This document shows positions 15,848 to 24,052 of a DNA stretch of 39,608 bases, piece after piece (position 1 is the first letter of the stretch; the number at the start of each line of letters is the position of its first letter). The stretch comes from Anoxybacillus pushchinoensis. Lineage in GTDB: Bacteria; Bacillota; Bacilli; Bacillales; Anoxybacillaceae. Location of the stretch: NCBI RefSeq assembly GCF_900111795.1, contig NZ_FOJQ01000023.1:1-39608 (forward strand), in the 5' to 3' direction. A program made the translations under genes and the position numbers. The notes beneath the pieces are model-generated. The model saw nothing but the letters and a program-made list of their open reading frames with translations. It was not told where the DNA came from and ran no database searches.

Positions 15848-18460
15848 TTATTGCCGATTTGCTGCACCGTCATTATTTCCATTTCGTTGTTCGTTATTCG
15901 TCCCGGTTGGATCGTTTGGGTTTGTCGGATTTGTCGGCGTCCCCGGATCGCCTTGGTTCGGCTCGTTCGGGTCCGTTGGGTTTGTTGGCGTCCCCGGATT
16001 GCCTTGGTTCGACCCGTTCGGATTTGTCGGATTTGTTGGCGTCTCCGAGGTGTCTTCGTTTCCCGACTGTCCTGGCGCTCCATTTTCTTCTGGCTGTTGA
16101 GGCTCTTCTTTCGGAATTTGAACGAGCGCTGTAGCGGGAGCGCTACGCGTTCCATCTGCTGTTACAACGTATACTTCAAATAAGTATACCGAACCTTCTT
16201 TTGCCTCAACGATAAGCTGTGAATCTTTTGTCGTCGCGATAACGGTTGGGGTGCGCCCATCTATCGTTTGCCGCACTTCAAACGACGTATCTTTTTCTGG
16301 ATCGATTGTATACGACCATGATAACGAAATCGTTTTTGTCGCCGGATCGTATTGCGCGTGCAAGTCTTTTACTGGTTCTACAATTTCAGGCTCATCTTGG
16401 GCAACTTCAGTTGGTTCTCCATGGCCGCGGACGAAATATTCATACGTAATTTCGTTTTTCGGCGTACGTTCGCTAGCTAGCTTTGGTGGATTTGAGCCTT
16501 TCTTTATAGGAAGCTTGACAACGCTTTTCGGCTGTTTAAAATCGCCTCCGCTGCCGTCATCAATGTGGGAAATGACGCGTTTAAACAGTTGTTTTGCATA
16601 CTGTTGCTCAGTTTTTGACAAGTATGCTTCGCTACTTTTTTTGGTGAAACCCGTCCAAATAGCTGCTGTATAGTTTGGCGTATAGCCAACAAACCAGCTG
16701 TCAGGAACTGAACCTCTCGCAAGCCCGTATTTCCGACGATCTTTTTCATCATAGTTTGTCGTTCCTGTTTTTCCAGCGACATGAAGACCTGGTACGTTTG
16801 CTGCTGTCCCTGTTCCAGATTGCACGACCGTTTTTAACATGTCAGTAATCATAAACGCAGTATAGTCTTTCATCGCTACTTTTGGCTTCGGACGAAGGTC
16901 CATTTCTGTTCCGTCTGGAAATACGACTTTTTTTACCGCATGCGGCTCAATATAAATACCTCCGTTTCCGAATGCGCTATATGCCCCTGCCATTTGTAAA
17001 GGGGAGACGCCTTTTCCGACACCACCCACGGCATACGCCTCATGTATTTCATTGAAGCCCATACCGAGTTTATTCGCAAATTCTTTTGCCCGCTCTAATC
17101 CAACTTCTTGAAGCGCCTTTAATGCCGGGATGTTACGTGAACGAGCGAGGGCAGTACGCATCGACATTTGACCTTCGTATTTGCCGTCCCAGTTTTTAAT
17201 CGGTGTTCCATCAGAGTATTGATATGGCTCATCTTTTAGTTGATGATACGTCGACCATTTTAAATATTCGATTGCAGGACCATAGTCAACAATTGGTTTA
17301 ATTGTCGAACCAGGCTGTTTTCGTGTATCCGTTGCATAGTTAAATCCGAACGTGACACCTTCTTCTTTTTTCCGACCGCCGCCAAGCGCGCGAATTTCTC
17401 CTGTTTTCGTATCTACAACCGCAATGCCAGCTTGGAATTCGGCCTTGTTTGTGCGAATGACTTCGTCAGAATTGAGCAACTCCTCAACATACGATTGGGC
17501 GTTCGGATCTAACGTTGTATAAATGTGCAATCCAGCCGTAAACACATCAAGCCCTGTTTTTTCGGTTACTTCATCGATCACTTGGTCAATAAAAGAGTCA
17601 TACGGAATATCGCTTTGTTGTTTATTTTCTGTTAATAGCGATTGTACAGGCACTTTTTTTGCTTCTTCTGCTTCTTCTTTCGAAATAAACCCATGTTTCA
17701 CCATTAGCGATAGCACTGTATTGCGACGTTTTTCTGCTGCTTCTGGATGCGTAAACGGGTTATAATTGTTCGGGCTTTGCGGAATGCCAGCGAGCAATGC
17801 CGCTTCTGATAGCGTCAATTGCGATAAATCGCTTTTCCCAAAGTACGTTTCTGCCGCCTTTGCAACACCGTATGATCGGCTCGAGTAATAAATTTTGTTT
17901 AAATACATTTCTAAAATTTCTTGCTTCGAGTATTTTTTCTCTAATTGAATGGCAAGCCATAATTCTTGTACTTTTCGTTTTATCGTTTTTTCAGGTGTTA
18001 AAAAAGAAAGTTTTACGACTTGTTGTGTAATTGTGCTTCCACCTTCAGCACCAAATCCTTCTCGGACGTTAGCTAGTACCGCTCCGAAAAAACGCACAAT
18101 GTCAAATCCGTGATGCTTATAGAAGCGGGCATCTTCTGTAGCGAGTACAGCTTGTTCGAGCACTTTTGGAATATCATTATACGATACGTAAATTCGTTTT
18201 TGTTGTCCTAGCTCTACCACTTTTTGTGCGTTTCCATCGTAAACGATCGAAGCTAAAGGATCGCGCAACAACGTCTCATCGAGCGGTGGAGCGTCTTTAA
18301 TCATCCAAGCAAACGCCGCCACGCCCGAGAACATCCCGATCGTCATAATAAGCAACATGATAAGCACAATTTTTTTCATAATCGATCGCCCCCGTTTCCG
18401 CGGACGTTGTTTTTTTTGTTCTGCCTGTTTTCGTTCTGTTCGTGAACGATAATTCGCCAT
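15848..18460 (-). CDS. ponA: Class A penicillin-binding protein 1 (glycosyltransferase and transpeptidase)
   Basis: Polymerises and cross-links peptidoglycan at the outer membrane face. The 870-aa protein has a very basic cytoplasmic tail and a membrane segment at about residues 30-52. A GT51 domain follows, with catalytic Glu in ATEDARFYKHHG near residue 107 and GGSTITQQ. The transpeptidase has STIK near residue 386, SRN in ALARSRNIPALK, and KTG in VAGKTGTTN near 564. A fibronectin-III-like domain follows. The last 65 residues are a Pro/Asn/Gly/Thr-rich tail with imperfect repeats around PGTPTNPT, visible as DNA direct repeats at 15925-16045. It lies 15 bases after recU, as in B. subtilis. 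Confidence 0.96.
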   Translation of the reverse strand: MANYRSRTERKQAEQKKQRPRKRGRSIMKKIVLIMLLIMTIGMFSGVAAFAWMIKDAPPLDETLLRDPLASIVYDGNAQKVVELGQQKRIYVSYNDIPKVLEQAVLATEDARFYKHHGFDIVRFFGAVLANVREGFGAEGGSTITQQVVKLSFLTPEKTIKRKVQELWLAIQLEKKYSKQEILEMYLNKIYYSSRSYGVAKAAETYFGKSDLSQLTLSEAALLAGIPQSPNNYNPFTHPEAAEKRRNTVLSLMVKHGFISKEEAEEAKKVPVQSLLTENKQQSDIPYDSFIDQVIDEVTEKTGLDVFTAGLHIYTTLDPNAQSYVEELLNSDEVIRTNKAEFQAGIAVVDTKTGEIRALGGGRKKEEGVTFGFNYATDTRKQPGSTIKPIVDYGPAIEYLKWSTYHQLKDEPYQYSDGTPIKNWDGKYEGQMSMRTALARSRNIPALKALQEVGLERAKEFANKLGMGFNEIHEAYAVGGVGKGVSPLQMAGAYSAFGNGGIYIEPHAVKKVVFPDGTEMDLRPKPKVAMKDYTAFMITDMLKTVVQSGTGTAANVPGLHVAGKTGTTNYDEKDRRKYGLARGSVPDSWFVGYTPNYTAAIWTGFTKKSSEAYLSKTEQQYAKQLFKRVISHIDDGSGGDFKQPKSVVKLPIKKGSNPPKLASERTPKNEITYEYFVRGHGEPTEVAQDEPEIVEPVKDLHAQYDPATKTISLSWSYTIDPEKDTSFEVRQTIDGRTPTVIATTKDSQLIVEAKEGSVYLFEVYVVTADGTRSAPATALVQIPKEEPQQPEENGAPGQSGNEDTSETPTNPTNPNGSNQGNPGTPTNPTDPNEPNQGDPGTPTNPTNPNDPTGTNNEQRNGNNDGAANRQ

Positions 18461-18475
18461 ATCGTTCCTCCTATT

Positions 18476-19075
18476 CTAAAAATATAGTTTGTCCACAATA
18501 TGAATATAATCGATTCGTGGGTGATAGCCAAGCGGAATGAGATGGCCGCGCTGTTCGACTTCCGCTTTTGTAATCGATTTACGACCACCTTGTTGCTTTC
18601 GCTCCCAATATTCAAGGAGGTGATGTGCGTCCAATAAATATGTTTCGTCAAACGTCGTAAAACGCAAAATCACGAAGCAAATGGCTCCGTGCGTTAACAC
18701 TTGTTTTATATGTTCAATTTGGTGTTCGTGAAAGTTTTGAAGCGGAAATGATGCGCGATTCCGTGTTTCTTTCGCTTCAAAATCGATATATTTCCCACGA
18801 TATATGCCGTTATAGTCTGTCGTGGACGGCTGTTTAAAATACGCCTCTTTAATGACGGCAGCACTTCGTTTTGGATAATCGACACGCACAATTTGCACAG
18901 GTGTCGGTTTTTTATGAATGACAGCAATGCCTCGAGCTAAGTAATACGTGTTTGTTTCATTTAAATCAGCCTCAAGTGTCATCCCGCGGTTCCCGTACGT
19001 ATCAGGAGTACAAGCGCGCAACGTCTTTTCATCTTCTTTTTTTTCATACGTCCGCCCATTCGGATATTTAAACAT
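18476..19075 (-). CDS. recU: Holliday junction resolvase RecU
   Basis: Cuts four-way DNA junctions in recombination and repair and helps chromosome segregation. The 199-aa protein has the PD-(D/E)XK nuclease core: [21 protein letters not shown] contributes Asp, Glu and Lys. [19 protein letters not shown] near residue 27 is a family hallmark, and [14 protein letters not shown] closes it. The start follows AAGGGGGG at good spacing. It heads a recU-ponA operon transcribed from the promoter at 19100-19128. Confidence 0.95.
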   Translation of the reverse strand: MFKYPNGRTYEKKEDEKTLRACTPDTYGNRGMTLEADLNETNTYYLARGIAVIHKKPTPVQIVRVDYPKRSAAVIKEAYFKQPSTTDYNGIYRGKYIDFEAKETRNRASFPLQNFHEHQIEHIKQVLTHGAICFVILRFTTFDETYLLDAHHLLEYWERKQQGGRKSITKAEVEQRGHLIPLGYHPRIDYIHIVDKLYF

Positions 19076-19099
19076 ATCATCCCCCCTTGAATGTTTATC

Positions 19100-19128
19100 A
19101 TTATACCATATGTTTTTATGCTCGTCAT
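19100..19128 (-). promoter_or_regulatory. Promoter of recU-ponA
   Basis: On the minus strand TGGTATAAT is an extended -10 (TATAAT at 19100-19105). ATGACG, 17 bases further, is a poor -35. The transcript would start near 19093, a few bases before the AAGGGGGG ribosome site. Confidence 0.65.
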
Positions 19129-19224
19129 TTGCCCGAAAATTAGAAAAAGAAAGATGCTTTGACAGGAAGATAAGAAAGAGATGTAATTGATGCGATTTCC
19201 ATTTTAGATAAAATGAATGAAGAG

Positions 19225-19261
19225 AAAGAAACAGGAGAGGTTACACCTCTCCTGTTTCTTT
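19225..19261 (-). terminator. Terminator of sspM
   Basis: A perfect 16-bp stem (AAAGAAACAGGAGAGG 19225-19240 with 19246-19261) around a 5-base loop overlaps the sspM stop. The T-rich arm gives a partial U-tract. Confidence 0.8.
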
Positions 19262-19361
19262 ATGTAGAAGGGCGGTCTGGACCTTCTAGCTTTTTGTCGC
19301 CAAAGCCTGTTGTTTCTTTTTGTTTCGGCTTTTGTTTTTTCTTTTGCTCTTTTTTTTCCAT
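19260..19361 (-). CDS. sspM: Small acid-soluble spore protein M
   Basis: A 33-aa basic spore protein made in the forespore. The C-terminal GDKKLEGPDRPST corresponds to the LDKKLGGPNRPST end of B. subtilis SspM. The N-terminal half is almost entirely Lys, Gln and Glu. ATG 19361 (minus strand) follows AAAGGAGG at 7 bases; the longer open frame upstream is unsupported. A sigma-G promoter is expected but I could not identify one with confidence. It confirms a spore former. Confidence 0.88.
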   Translation of the reverse strand: MEKKEQKKKQKPKQKETTGFGDKKLEGPDRPST

Positions 19362-19500
19362 CGGAATGCCTCCTTTCGCTTTTTTATTTTGGGCGAACGT
19401 ATAAAAAATATGCGCATCTATTTGTCGAATTTTGTACGCATACCACTTTGTTTGCAGAATTTCTTCTAGTTTTGTCAATCGAGAAGGGAGGAAAGCACAG

Positions 19501-19746
19501 ATGGCGAATGTGTATGGCAAAGGGCGAAAGGGGAGTTGGAGGATGGAACATATTCAAATGCAATTACAACAATTGTTTGATGAAATCGAACAATTAGAGA
19601 ACAAATTAAAAGAGCGTACGACCGAGCAAATGAATACTCATTATGATATGCAACAACATAGTTTACAAGACATTGAACGCCAACTCGACAACATTGAACA
19701 ACAAATTGAAAAAAAAGAAACGTATATGTTCGTTCAGGCGATATAA
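19501..19746 (+). CDS. Small coiled-coil protein, YppD-like
   Basis: An 81-aa hydrophilic protein, after a short basic start, made of heptad-like Leu/Ile/Gln/Glu sequence (QLQQLFDEIEQLENKLKERT and onward), so probably one long coiled coil. Position among recU, sspM, yppF and yppG suggests it is the YppD counterpart; I infer this from context. Two starts are possible: ATG 19501 after GGGAGG (spacer 9) and ATG 19543 after AAAGGGGAG (spacer 8), the second giving 67 aa. The function is unknown. It converges on a short minus-strand gene through a shared terminator. Confidence 0.65.
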   Translation: MANVYGKGRKGSWRMEHIQMQLQQLFDEIEQLENKLKERTTEQMNTHYDMQQHSLQDIERQLDNIEQQIEKKETYMFVQAI

Positions 19747-19776
19747 TAAAAGGTGGCGCGCTGGCCACCTTTTATT
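19745..19776. terminator. Bidirectional terminator
   Basis: AATAAAAGGTGGC (19745-19757) pairs perfectly with GCCACCTTTTATT (19764-19776), a 13-bp stem between the convergent genes ending at 19746 and 19772. U-tracts form on both strands. Confidence 0.88.
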
Positions 19777-19939
19777 CTTTCACACGTTCAATTGTCACTG
19801 GGCGATGCGTTTCGCTTCCTACAGTGTCAATGGCATAGTCGACGACTTCACGCTGTTTTGATGTTGCTGGTTGGCCATGTTTTGGCTTCTCGCTTTCATG
19901 TCCTTTTTTCTTATGGTGAAAATGAACACCACGATCCAT
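19772..19939 (-). CDS. Small His/Lys-rich hypothetical protein
   Basis: A 55-aa very hydrophilic protein starting MDRGVHFHHKKKGHESEK and ending in a regular-looking segment, QREVVDYAIDTVGSETHRPVTIERVKE. I do not recognise a family. The start follows AAAGGAGG at about 8 bases, which makes translation credible. It lies among sporulation-linked small genes. The His-rich head could bind metal, but that is speculation. Confidence 0.6.
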   Translation of the reverse strand: MDRGVHFHHKKKGHESEKPKHGQPATSKQREVVDYAIDTVGSETHRPVTIERVKE

Positions 19940-19999
19940 ATTTAACGGCCTCCTTTTCCATGCTACCGTCTCACTTAGCATGGCACAAGAGGGGACAAA

Positions 20000-20212
20000 T
20001 CATTCAACATGCGATGAATATTGTTTTACACGTTCATCATCAGGTTTGTAAGCCCCGAGCGCCTCTAATTCGCGTACAAGATGACGATACATGCCAAGCG
20101 GCAATTCGTTGCGCAAATAAAGTTGGCGCGCAAAGTCAAGCAGCTCGTTTGCATCGATCGGTTCATATTGTTTCATTGCGATAAATTTGTTTTTTAATTC
20201 AACAATCGTCAT
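20000..20212 (-). CDS. yppF: YppF-like small protein
   Basis: A 70-aa protein, MTIVELKNKFIAMKQYEPID then NELLDFARQLYLRNELPLGMYRHLVRELEALGA. It resembles B. subtilis YppF in length, pattern and position. It appears helical and cytosolic; the function is unknown. ATG at 20212 follows GGGGGAGGA at about 7 bases; a longer frame to 20236 lacks support. It could share a transcript with the small gene at 19772-19939 downstream. Confidence 0.7.
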   Translation of the reverse strand: MTIVELKNKFIAMKQYEPIDANELLDFARQLYLRNELPLGMYRHLVRELEALGAYKPDDERVKQYSSHVE

Positions 20213-20364
20213 AATTATGTCCTCCCCCTTTTGCACTTATCATAACATAAAAAAAGACGACATGTTAAATTCAAAAAATTGAGAATTCCGACATCAATTG
20301 ACACGGTTAGTCATGAACCATTTTGCGAAAAACGAATACGATGTAGTGAAAGGGGAGAGAAAAT

Positions 20365-20694
20365 ATGTATCAGCCATGGTCTACAATGCACATGCCACAT
20401 GTAGTACCTGTTCATTATCATCCGTATCATTCCCAACCGACTTCGTTTCCTGTTCCACCAGTCATTCCACCTGTTGCACCGACAATGTCCACGTTCGCCC
20501 CACCTGCATCTCCGTTTGTACCCCCTATGTCCCCATTCGCTTCTGCAAAGCCTCCAAGCTTGCTTGAGCAATTTAAAACGAAAGAGGGGACGTACGATAT
20601 TACAAAAATGATGAATACAATGGGGCAAGCGGTGCAAGTTATGAATCAAATGACTGGTATTGTAAAAGGATTAACGCAAACGTTTAAATTGTAA
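20365..20694 (+). CDS. yppG: YppG-like spore protein
   Basis: A 109-aa protein of the YppG family. The N-terminal two thirds are rich in Pro, Met, His and Ser (FPVPPVIPPVAPTMSTFAPP). The C-terminal 45 residues are ordered and typical of the family: PSLLEQFKTKEGTYDITKMM and onward to VKGLTQTFKL. The family is linked to the spore coat in Bacillus. AAAGGGGAGAG precedes the ATG. It has its own terminator. A sigma-E or sigma-K promoter is likely but not clearly readable. Confidence 0.8.
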   Translation: MYQPWSTMHMPHVVPVHYHPYHSQPTSFPVPPVIPPVAPTMSTFAPPASPFVPPMSPFASAKPPSLLEQFKTKEGTYDITKMMNTMGQAVQVMNQMTGIVKGLTQTFKL

Positions 20695-20708
20695 CGTTTG
20701 CGTTTTTT
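20673..20708 (+). terminator. Terminator of yppG
   Basis: AACGCAAACG pairs with CGTTTGCGTT across an AT-rich loop, followed by six T (20703-20708). The stem includes the last codons of yppG. Confidence 0.85.
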
Positions 20709-20715
20709 CGTCTAC

Positions 20716-21138
20716 TTATTCAATTGGAATAAATGTTTTCTTTTGTGGGAGGCGAATAATGAGTTTGCCATCTTGAAACGATGCTTGAATATTTGTTTGT
20801 GACACAGGATAAGGGAGGAAAATGCTTTTCATTGCTCGCTCATACGTACGTTGGCGATGAACGAATTTGTTTTCATCATCGATCGTTTCTATTTGCTCAT
20901 CGTAAACGACAGACAACAAAAGGCGAGTATCATCGACAAATTGTAAATGAATATTTTCCCGTTTCGCATTTGGAATATGGGCGATAATGACGTATTCTTC
21001 CTTTGTTTCACGTACATCGATCGGGATATAGACCGGTGAAAATGTACGATGCACATATTCATCAAGCGTGTATAACAGTTTTTTTAATGACCGATCATCA
21101 AAAAATGAGTCAAGCATGTGAGATAAATCTTTTTTCAT
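20716..21138 (-). CDS. Small heat-shock (Hsp20) protein of the spore-coat type
   Basis: A 140-aa alpha-crystallin-domain protein: VYIPIDVRETKEEYVIIAHIPNAKRENI opens the domain, and ASFQDGKLIIRLPQKK is the conserved A-x-x-x-n-G-v-L-x-i-x-x-P end. In Bacillus, relatives such as CotP and CotM are spore-coat proteins rather than heat-inducible chaperones. The sigma-K-like promoter upstream (21172-21201) and the sporulation neighbours support a coat role. ATG 21138 follows AAGGAGTG at 9 bases; TTG 21141 is an alternative. It is distinct from the second Hsp20 at 23281-23706. Confidence 0.82.
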   Translation of the reverse strand: MKKDLSHMLDSFFDDRSLKKLLYTLDEYVHRTFSPVYIPIDVRETKEEYVIIAHIPNAKRENIHLQFVDDTRLLLSVVYDEQIETIDDENKFVHRQRTYERAMKSIFLPYPVSQTNIQASFQDGKLIIRLPQKKTFIPIE

Positions 21139-21171
21139 CAACTTTCACTCCTTGCGACATACGTTTGTTCG

Positions 21172-21201
21172 TAATATATGCAGGAAAAAAATAAATTGTT
21201 C
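21172..21201 (-). promoter_or_regulatory. Sigma-K-like promoter of the coat-type hsp20
   Basis: On the minus strand CATATATTA (21172-21180) matches the sigma-K -10 CATAnnnTA. GAACAA (21196-21201) supplies the AC of the -35, with 17 bases between AC and CATA. The transcript would begin near 21165, about 20 bases before the RBS. The remaining sequence to the glpD promoter (21202-21396) shows no convincing gene. Confidence 0.55.
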
Positions 21202-21396
21202 GCGAAACTTTTTATGACGGCATTCGTAAATATTATGGGAAAGAGATGAGAAAGGAAGAGATCGTGTGCGTAAAAAAGAGGAGAAGAAAGAGCGGCCTAA
21301 TGTGAGGAGTATTGTAAACAAATATAAAGAAAAAGGAATGAATATTAGCTTATGCAAGCCACGTTCAGCGATGAAATGGTTTTTTGTGCAAAATAG

Positions 21397-21424
21397 TTGC
21401 CTTTTTCCACGTGTATGATACAAT
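21397..21424 (+). promoter_or_regulatory. Promoter of glpD
   Basis: TTGCCT (21397-21402) and TACAAT (21419-21424) are 16 bases apart. Transcription would start near 21431, about 30 bases before the leader terminator, leaving a leader of roughly 108 bases before glpD. Confidence 0.6.
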
Positions 21425-21459
21425 AAAGGTAAAGTTCATATATGTCAAGAGATGTAGAG

Positions 21460-21514
21460 AGACCGTACATGCATAGTGAGCGAGTGCTTATTATGCTTGT
21501 TTCGGTCTTTTTTT
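21460..21514 (+). terminator. glpD leader terminator, likely target of GlpP antitermination
   Basis: AGACCG (21460-21465) pairs with CGGTCT (21503-21508). The inner arm GCATAGTGAGC (21471-21481) pairs with GCTTATTATGC (21486-21496) with two G-U pairs, and a T-run follows to 21514. In B. subtilis the glpD leader has such a terminator, read through when GlpP and glycerol-3-phosphate are present. I infer the same control here; the glpP gene is not in the window. Confidence 0.78.
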
Positions 21515-21538
21515 ATTTTGAATAAGGGAGAGATTGCG

Positions 21539-23185
21539 ATGTTTTCTGCAAAACAGCGTATGGAAGTCGTGAATGAAATGAGCAAAACAACATATGACGT
21601 GCTCGTCATTGGAGGGGGAATTACCGGTTGTGGCATTGCGCTAGATGCTGTGACGCGCGGAATGAAAACCGCGCTCATTGAGATGCAAGATTTTGCAGCA
21701 GGAACGTCAAGCCGTTCAACAAAACTTGTTCACGGTGGTTTGCGCTATTTAAAGCAGTTCGAAGTGAAAATGGTCGCTGAAGTAGGGAAAGAGAGAGCGA
21801 TTGTGTATGAGAACGGTCCGCATGTGACGACGCCAGAGTGGATGCTCCTTCCTATTCATCGTGGAGGCACGTTTGGAAAATGGAGTACATCAATTGGCTT
21901 ATGGCTGTATGACCATTTAGCTCGCGTCAAAAAGGAAGAGCGGAGAACGATGTTATCCGCACATGAAACATTGCAAAAAGTGCCGTTAATTAGACGAGAT
22001 GGATTGCTTGGCGGCGGTTACTATGTTGAGTATCGGACAGATGATGCACGATTGACAATCGAAGTGATCAAAAAAGCGGTTGAGTGCGGTGCACACGCTG
22101 TAAACTATGTGAAAGCTGAATCGTTTTTATATGATGAACAAGGTCGCGTCATCGGTGTCATATGTCGCGAGCAAATGACGAACGAATCATTTGCGATTTA
22201 TGCTAAAAAAATCGTCAATGCCGCAGGTCCGTGGGTCGACACATTGCGTGAAAAAGACGGCTCAAATGTCGGGAAGAAGTTACGGTTGACAAAAGGAGTG
22301 CACATTGTCATTGATCAAGCACATTTTCCGCTCAAGCAAGCGGTATATTTTGATACACCTGACGGCCGTATGGTATTTGCGATTCCGCGCGATGGAAAAA
22401 CGTACGTTGGCACGACAGATACGTTTTATGATGGAGATCGCATCCATCCAAAAATGACGTGGGAAGATCGCGATTATTTGCTGCGTGCCATTCATTACAT
22501 GTTTCCTTCAGTTCATATTACGGAGGAACATATTGAATCGAGCTGGGCCGGTTTACGTCCTTTAATTTACGAAGAAGGAAAAGATCCATCAGAAATTTCT
22601 CGTAAAGATGAAATTTGGCAATCCCCATCTGGTCTAATTACGATTGCCGGGGGGAAGTTGACAGGTTATCGAAAAATGGCCGAAACGGTCGTCGATCTTA
22701 TCGCGAAACAGCTAGAAAAGACGTACCTTTCTTGTCAAACAAAACATTTGCCTATTTCTGGCGGAGATATAGGTGGCGCAAACGAATGGCATACATTTAT
22801 ATGTAAAAAAGTGAAAGAAGGAATGAATCTCGGCTTTACCGAACAGCAAGCGAAACAGCTCGTTCAACGATATGGGACGAATGTCGATCGTTTGTTTGCG
22901 TTTGCCCGCACATATGATCGAAATAGTGCGTCTCTTCCAATCGACTGGTACGTGATGTGTATGTACGCCCTGGAATATGAAATGGCAGTCACCCCGCTTG
23001 ACTTTTTTATTCGTCGCACAGGGGCGCTCTTTTTCGATATTCATGCCGTTCGGCAATGGAAAGGGGCAGTCACTCAGCTTATGCAATCTTATTTCAACTG
23101 GACAGACGAACAGCGAAACGAATATGAGCATCAAGTAAACGTTGCGCTTCACGATGCAATAATTCCTTGCGACGAAGCAAAATAA
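21539..23185 (+). CDS. glpD: Aerobic glycerol-3-phosphate dehydrogenase
   Basis: Peripheral membrane flavoenzyme oxidising glycerol-3-phosphate to dihydroxyacetone phosphate and passing electrons to menaquinone. The 548-aa protein has the FAD dinucleotide fold [19 protein letters not shown] near residue 22 and the ATP-like signature [17 protein letters not shown]. The C-terminal cap domain is complete. ATG 21539 follows AAGGGAGAG at 7-8 bases; upstream frame is leader. Length is close to B. subtilis GlpD (555). It appears monocistronic. Its product DHAP is the substrate of MgsA at the start of the window. Confidence 0.95.
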   Translation: MFSAKQRMEVVNEMSKTTYDVLVIGGGITGCGIALDAVTRGMKTALIEMQDFAAGTSSRSTKLVHGGLRYLKQFEVKMVAEVGKERAIVYENGPHVTTPEWMLLPIHRGGTFGKWSTSIGLWLYDHLARVKKEERRTMLSAHETLQKVPLIRRDGLLGGGYYVEYRTDDARLTIEVIKKAVECGAHAVNYVKAESFLYDEQGRVIGVICREQMTNESFAIYAKKIVNAAGPWVDTLREKDGSNVGKKLRLTKGVHIVIDQAHFPLKQAVYFDTPDGRMVFAIPRDGKTYVGTTDTFYDGDRIHPKMTWEDRDYLLRAIHYMFPSVHITEEHIESSWAGLRPLIYEEGKDPSEISRKDEIWQSPSGLITIAGGKLTGYRKMAETVVDLIAKQLEKTYLSCQTKHLPISGGDIGGANEWHTFICKKVKEGMNLGFTEQQAKQLVQRYGTNVDRLFAFARTYDRNSASLPIDWYVMCMYALEYEMAVTPLDFFIRRTGALFFDIHAVRQWKGAVTQLMQSYFNWTDEQRNEYEHQVNVALHDAIIPCDEAK

Positions 23186-23257
23186 CATCGTGAAACTGCA
23201 CTCTTCGTTAAAAAAACTGTTTTTGTAAAAATGACTTGTATGAATGCATCCGTATAA

Positions 23258-23282
23258 AAACACCGGCGAGTTGCCGGTGTTT
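23258..23282 (-). terminator. Terminator of hsp20 (23281-23706)
   Basis: AAACACCGGC (23258-23267) pairs with GCCGGTGTTT (23273-23282). On the minus strand it is followed by TTTTTATA. It overlaps the hsp20 stop codon and may also stop glpD transcripts. Confidence 0.85.
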
Positions 23283-23706
23283 AATGAAATTGCACGTCAA
23301 TTCGTTTTTTCCCGTCTGCTTGTGTTTTCGGGATGCGAATTTCAAGCACCCCATTTTTGTACGATGCCTGTACGTTTTCGTGTGCCGCAGGGGAAGGGAG
23401 AGGGATCGTACGATAAAATCGTCCGTAAAACCGCTCCTGCCGATGCATATGCTCATCGTGTATATCGTGTTGTTTGCGCACTTGTCCGCTAATAGACAAC
23501 GTTTGGTGGTCAATATGAATATCGACATCTTCTTTTCGTTCTAATCCCGGGATGTCGCAAGTGACAATCATTTCTTTTTCGTTTTCATGCACATCGACGC
23601 GCGGCATACGAAAAGCATCGTCAATATGCGAGAAGAGGGAAGGGAAGTTTGAAAACATACGTTCAACATCCCGACGCATCACATCTAATGAACGGAATGG
23701 GTTCAT
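23281..23706 (-). CDS. Hsp20-family small heat-shock protein
   Basis: A 141-aa cytosolic holdase chaperone. An N-terminal arm (NPFRSLDVMRRDVERMF) precedes the alpha-crystallin domain (PRVDVHENEKEMIVTCDIPGLERKEDV to VQASYKNGVLEIRIPK), followed by a short tail with no clear IxI motif. ATG 23706 follows AAGGAGG at 7 bases; TTG 23712 is too close to it. No CIRCE inverted repeat is visible upstream, so HrcA control is not indicated. This one is closer to general heat-shock Hsp20 proteins than the coat-type paralogue at 20716. Confidence 0.9.
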   Translation of the reverse strand: MNPFRSLDVMRRDVERMFSNFPSLFSHIDDAFRMPRVDVHENEKEMIVTCDIPGLERKEDVDIHIDHQTLSISGQVRKQHDIHDEHMHRQERFYGRFYRTIPLPSPAAHENVQASYKNGVLEIRIPKTQADGKKRIDVQFH

Positions 23707-23768
23707 CGCCAAGCCTCCTTATATCGTATTCGGTACGTATTTTGCGCAAACGGCAGGATATTATACAA

Positions 23769-23798
23769 AAAACTTGCCTTAACGGGAAGGCAAGTTTT
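23769..23798 (-). terminator. Terminator of the lipoprotein and 86-aa protein genes
   Basis: AAAACTTGCCTT (23769-23780) pairs perfectly with AAGGCAAGTTTT (23787-23798). On the minus strand TTTTTTG follows. It overlaps the stop of the gene ending at 23779. Confidence 0.85.
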
Positions 23799-24039
23799 CC
23801 AATTGCTGTACGTATAAACGAACGAGTTCGTATTGTTGTTTCGCATGAAGCGATGATGTTGCAATGCGTGTTATAGCTAATGAAAATTTTTCATAAGGTG
23901 ACTTTCTTAAGCGCGGATGCGTCATTTCATCTAGTAAATCACGGCGGATGGCATCAAGTAATACGTCCTCCGCTTCATTTTCTGTTGCAGGCAATGAACG
24001 GTTCGACCATAGCGACCGATATGCGTCTAGTAGCTCCAT
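23779..24039 (-). CDS. Hypothetical 86-aa protein
   Basis: A soluble helical-looking protein: MELLDAYRSLWSNRSLPATE, then VLLDAIRRDLLDEMTHPRLRKSPYEKF and a C-terminal QQYELVRLYVQQLENLP. No family recognised. The start follows AAGGGGAG at about 8 bases. It begins 13 bases after the lipoprotein gene and shares its terminator, so the two form a small operon and may work together. Confidence 0.65.
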   Translation of the reverse strand: MELLDAYRSLWSNRSLPATENEAEDVLLDAIRRDLLDEMTHPRLRKSPYEKFSLAITRIATSSLHAKQQYELVRLYVQQLENLPSR

Positions 24040-24052
24040 CGAACATCTCCCC

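Noticed and set aside
15925-16045. Direct repeats as a possible CRISPR-like array
   Set aside because: The repeats are imperfect, have no unique spacers and encode the Pro/Asn/Thr tail of PBP1.
15859-16183. Plus-strand open frames rich in Arg and Ser opposite ponA
   Set aside because: They are shadows of the repeat-rich C-terminal tail of ponA; they have no RBS and are explained by codon bias.
20333-20342. Sequence CGAATACGAT shared upstream of yppG and of hsp20 (minus strand 23723-23732) as a common sporulation -10
   Set aside because: In the hsp20 case the transcript would start inside the RBS, and no consistent -35 is present in either.
21266-21418. GTG-started basic 50-codon open frame before glpD
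   Set aside because: It overlaps the glpD promoter, its RBS is mediocre (AAAGGA at 9 bases) and I recognise no homologue; possible but not supported.
23186-23257. Independent terminator of glpD
   Set aside because: Only A/T-rich sequence is present; the hairpin at 23258-23282 fits the minus-strand hsp20 better.
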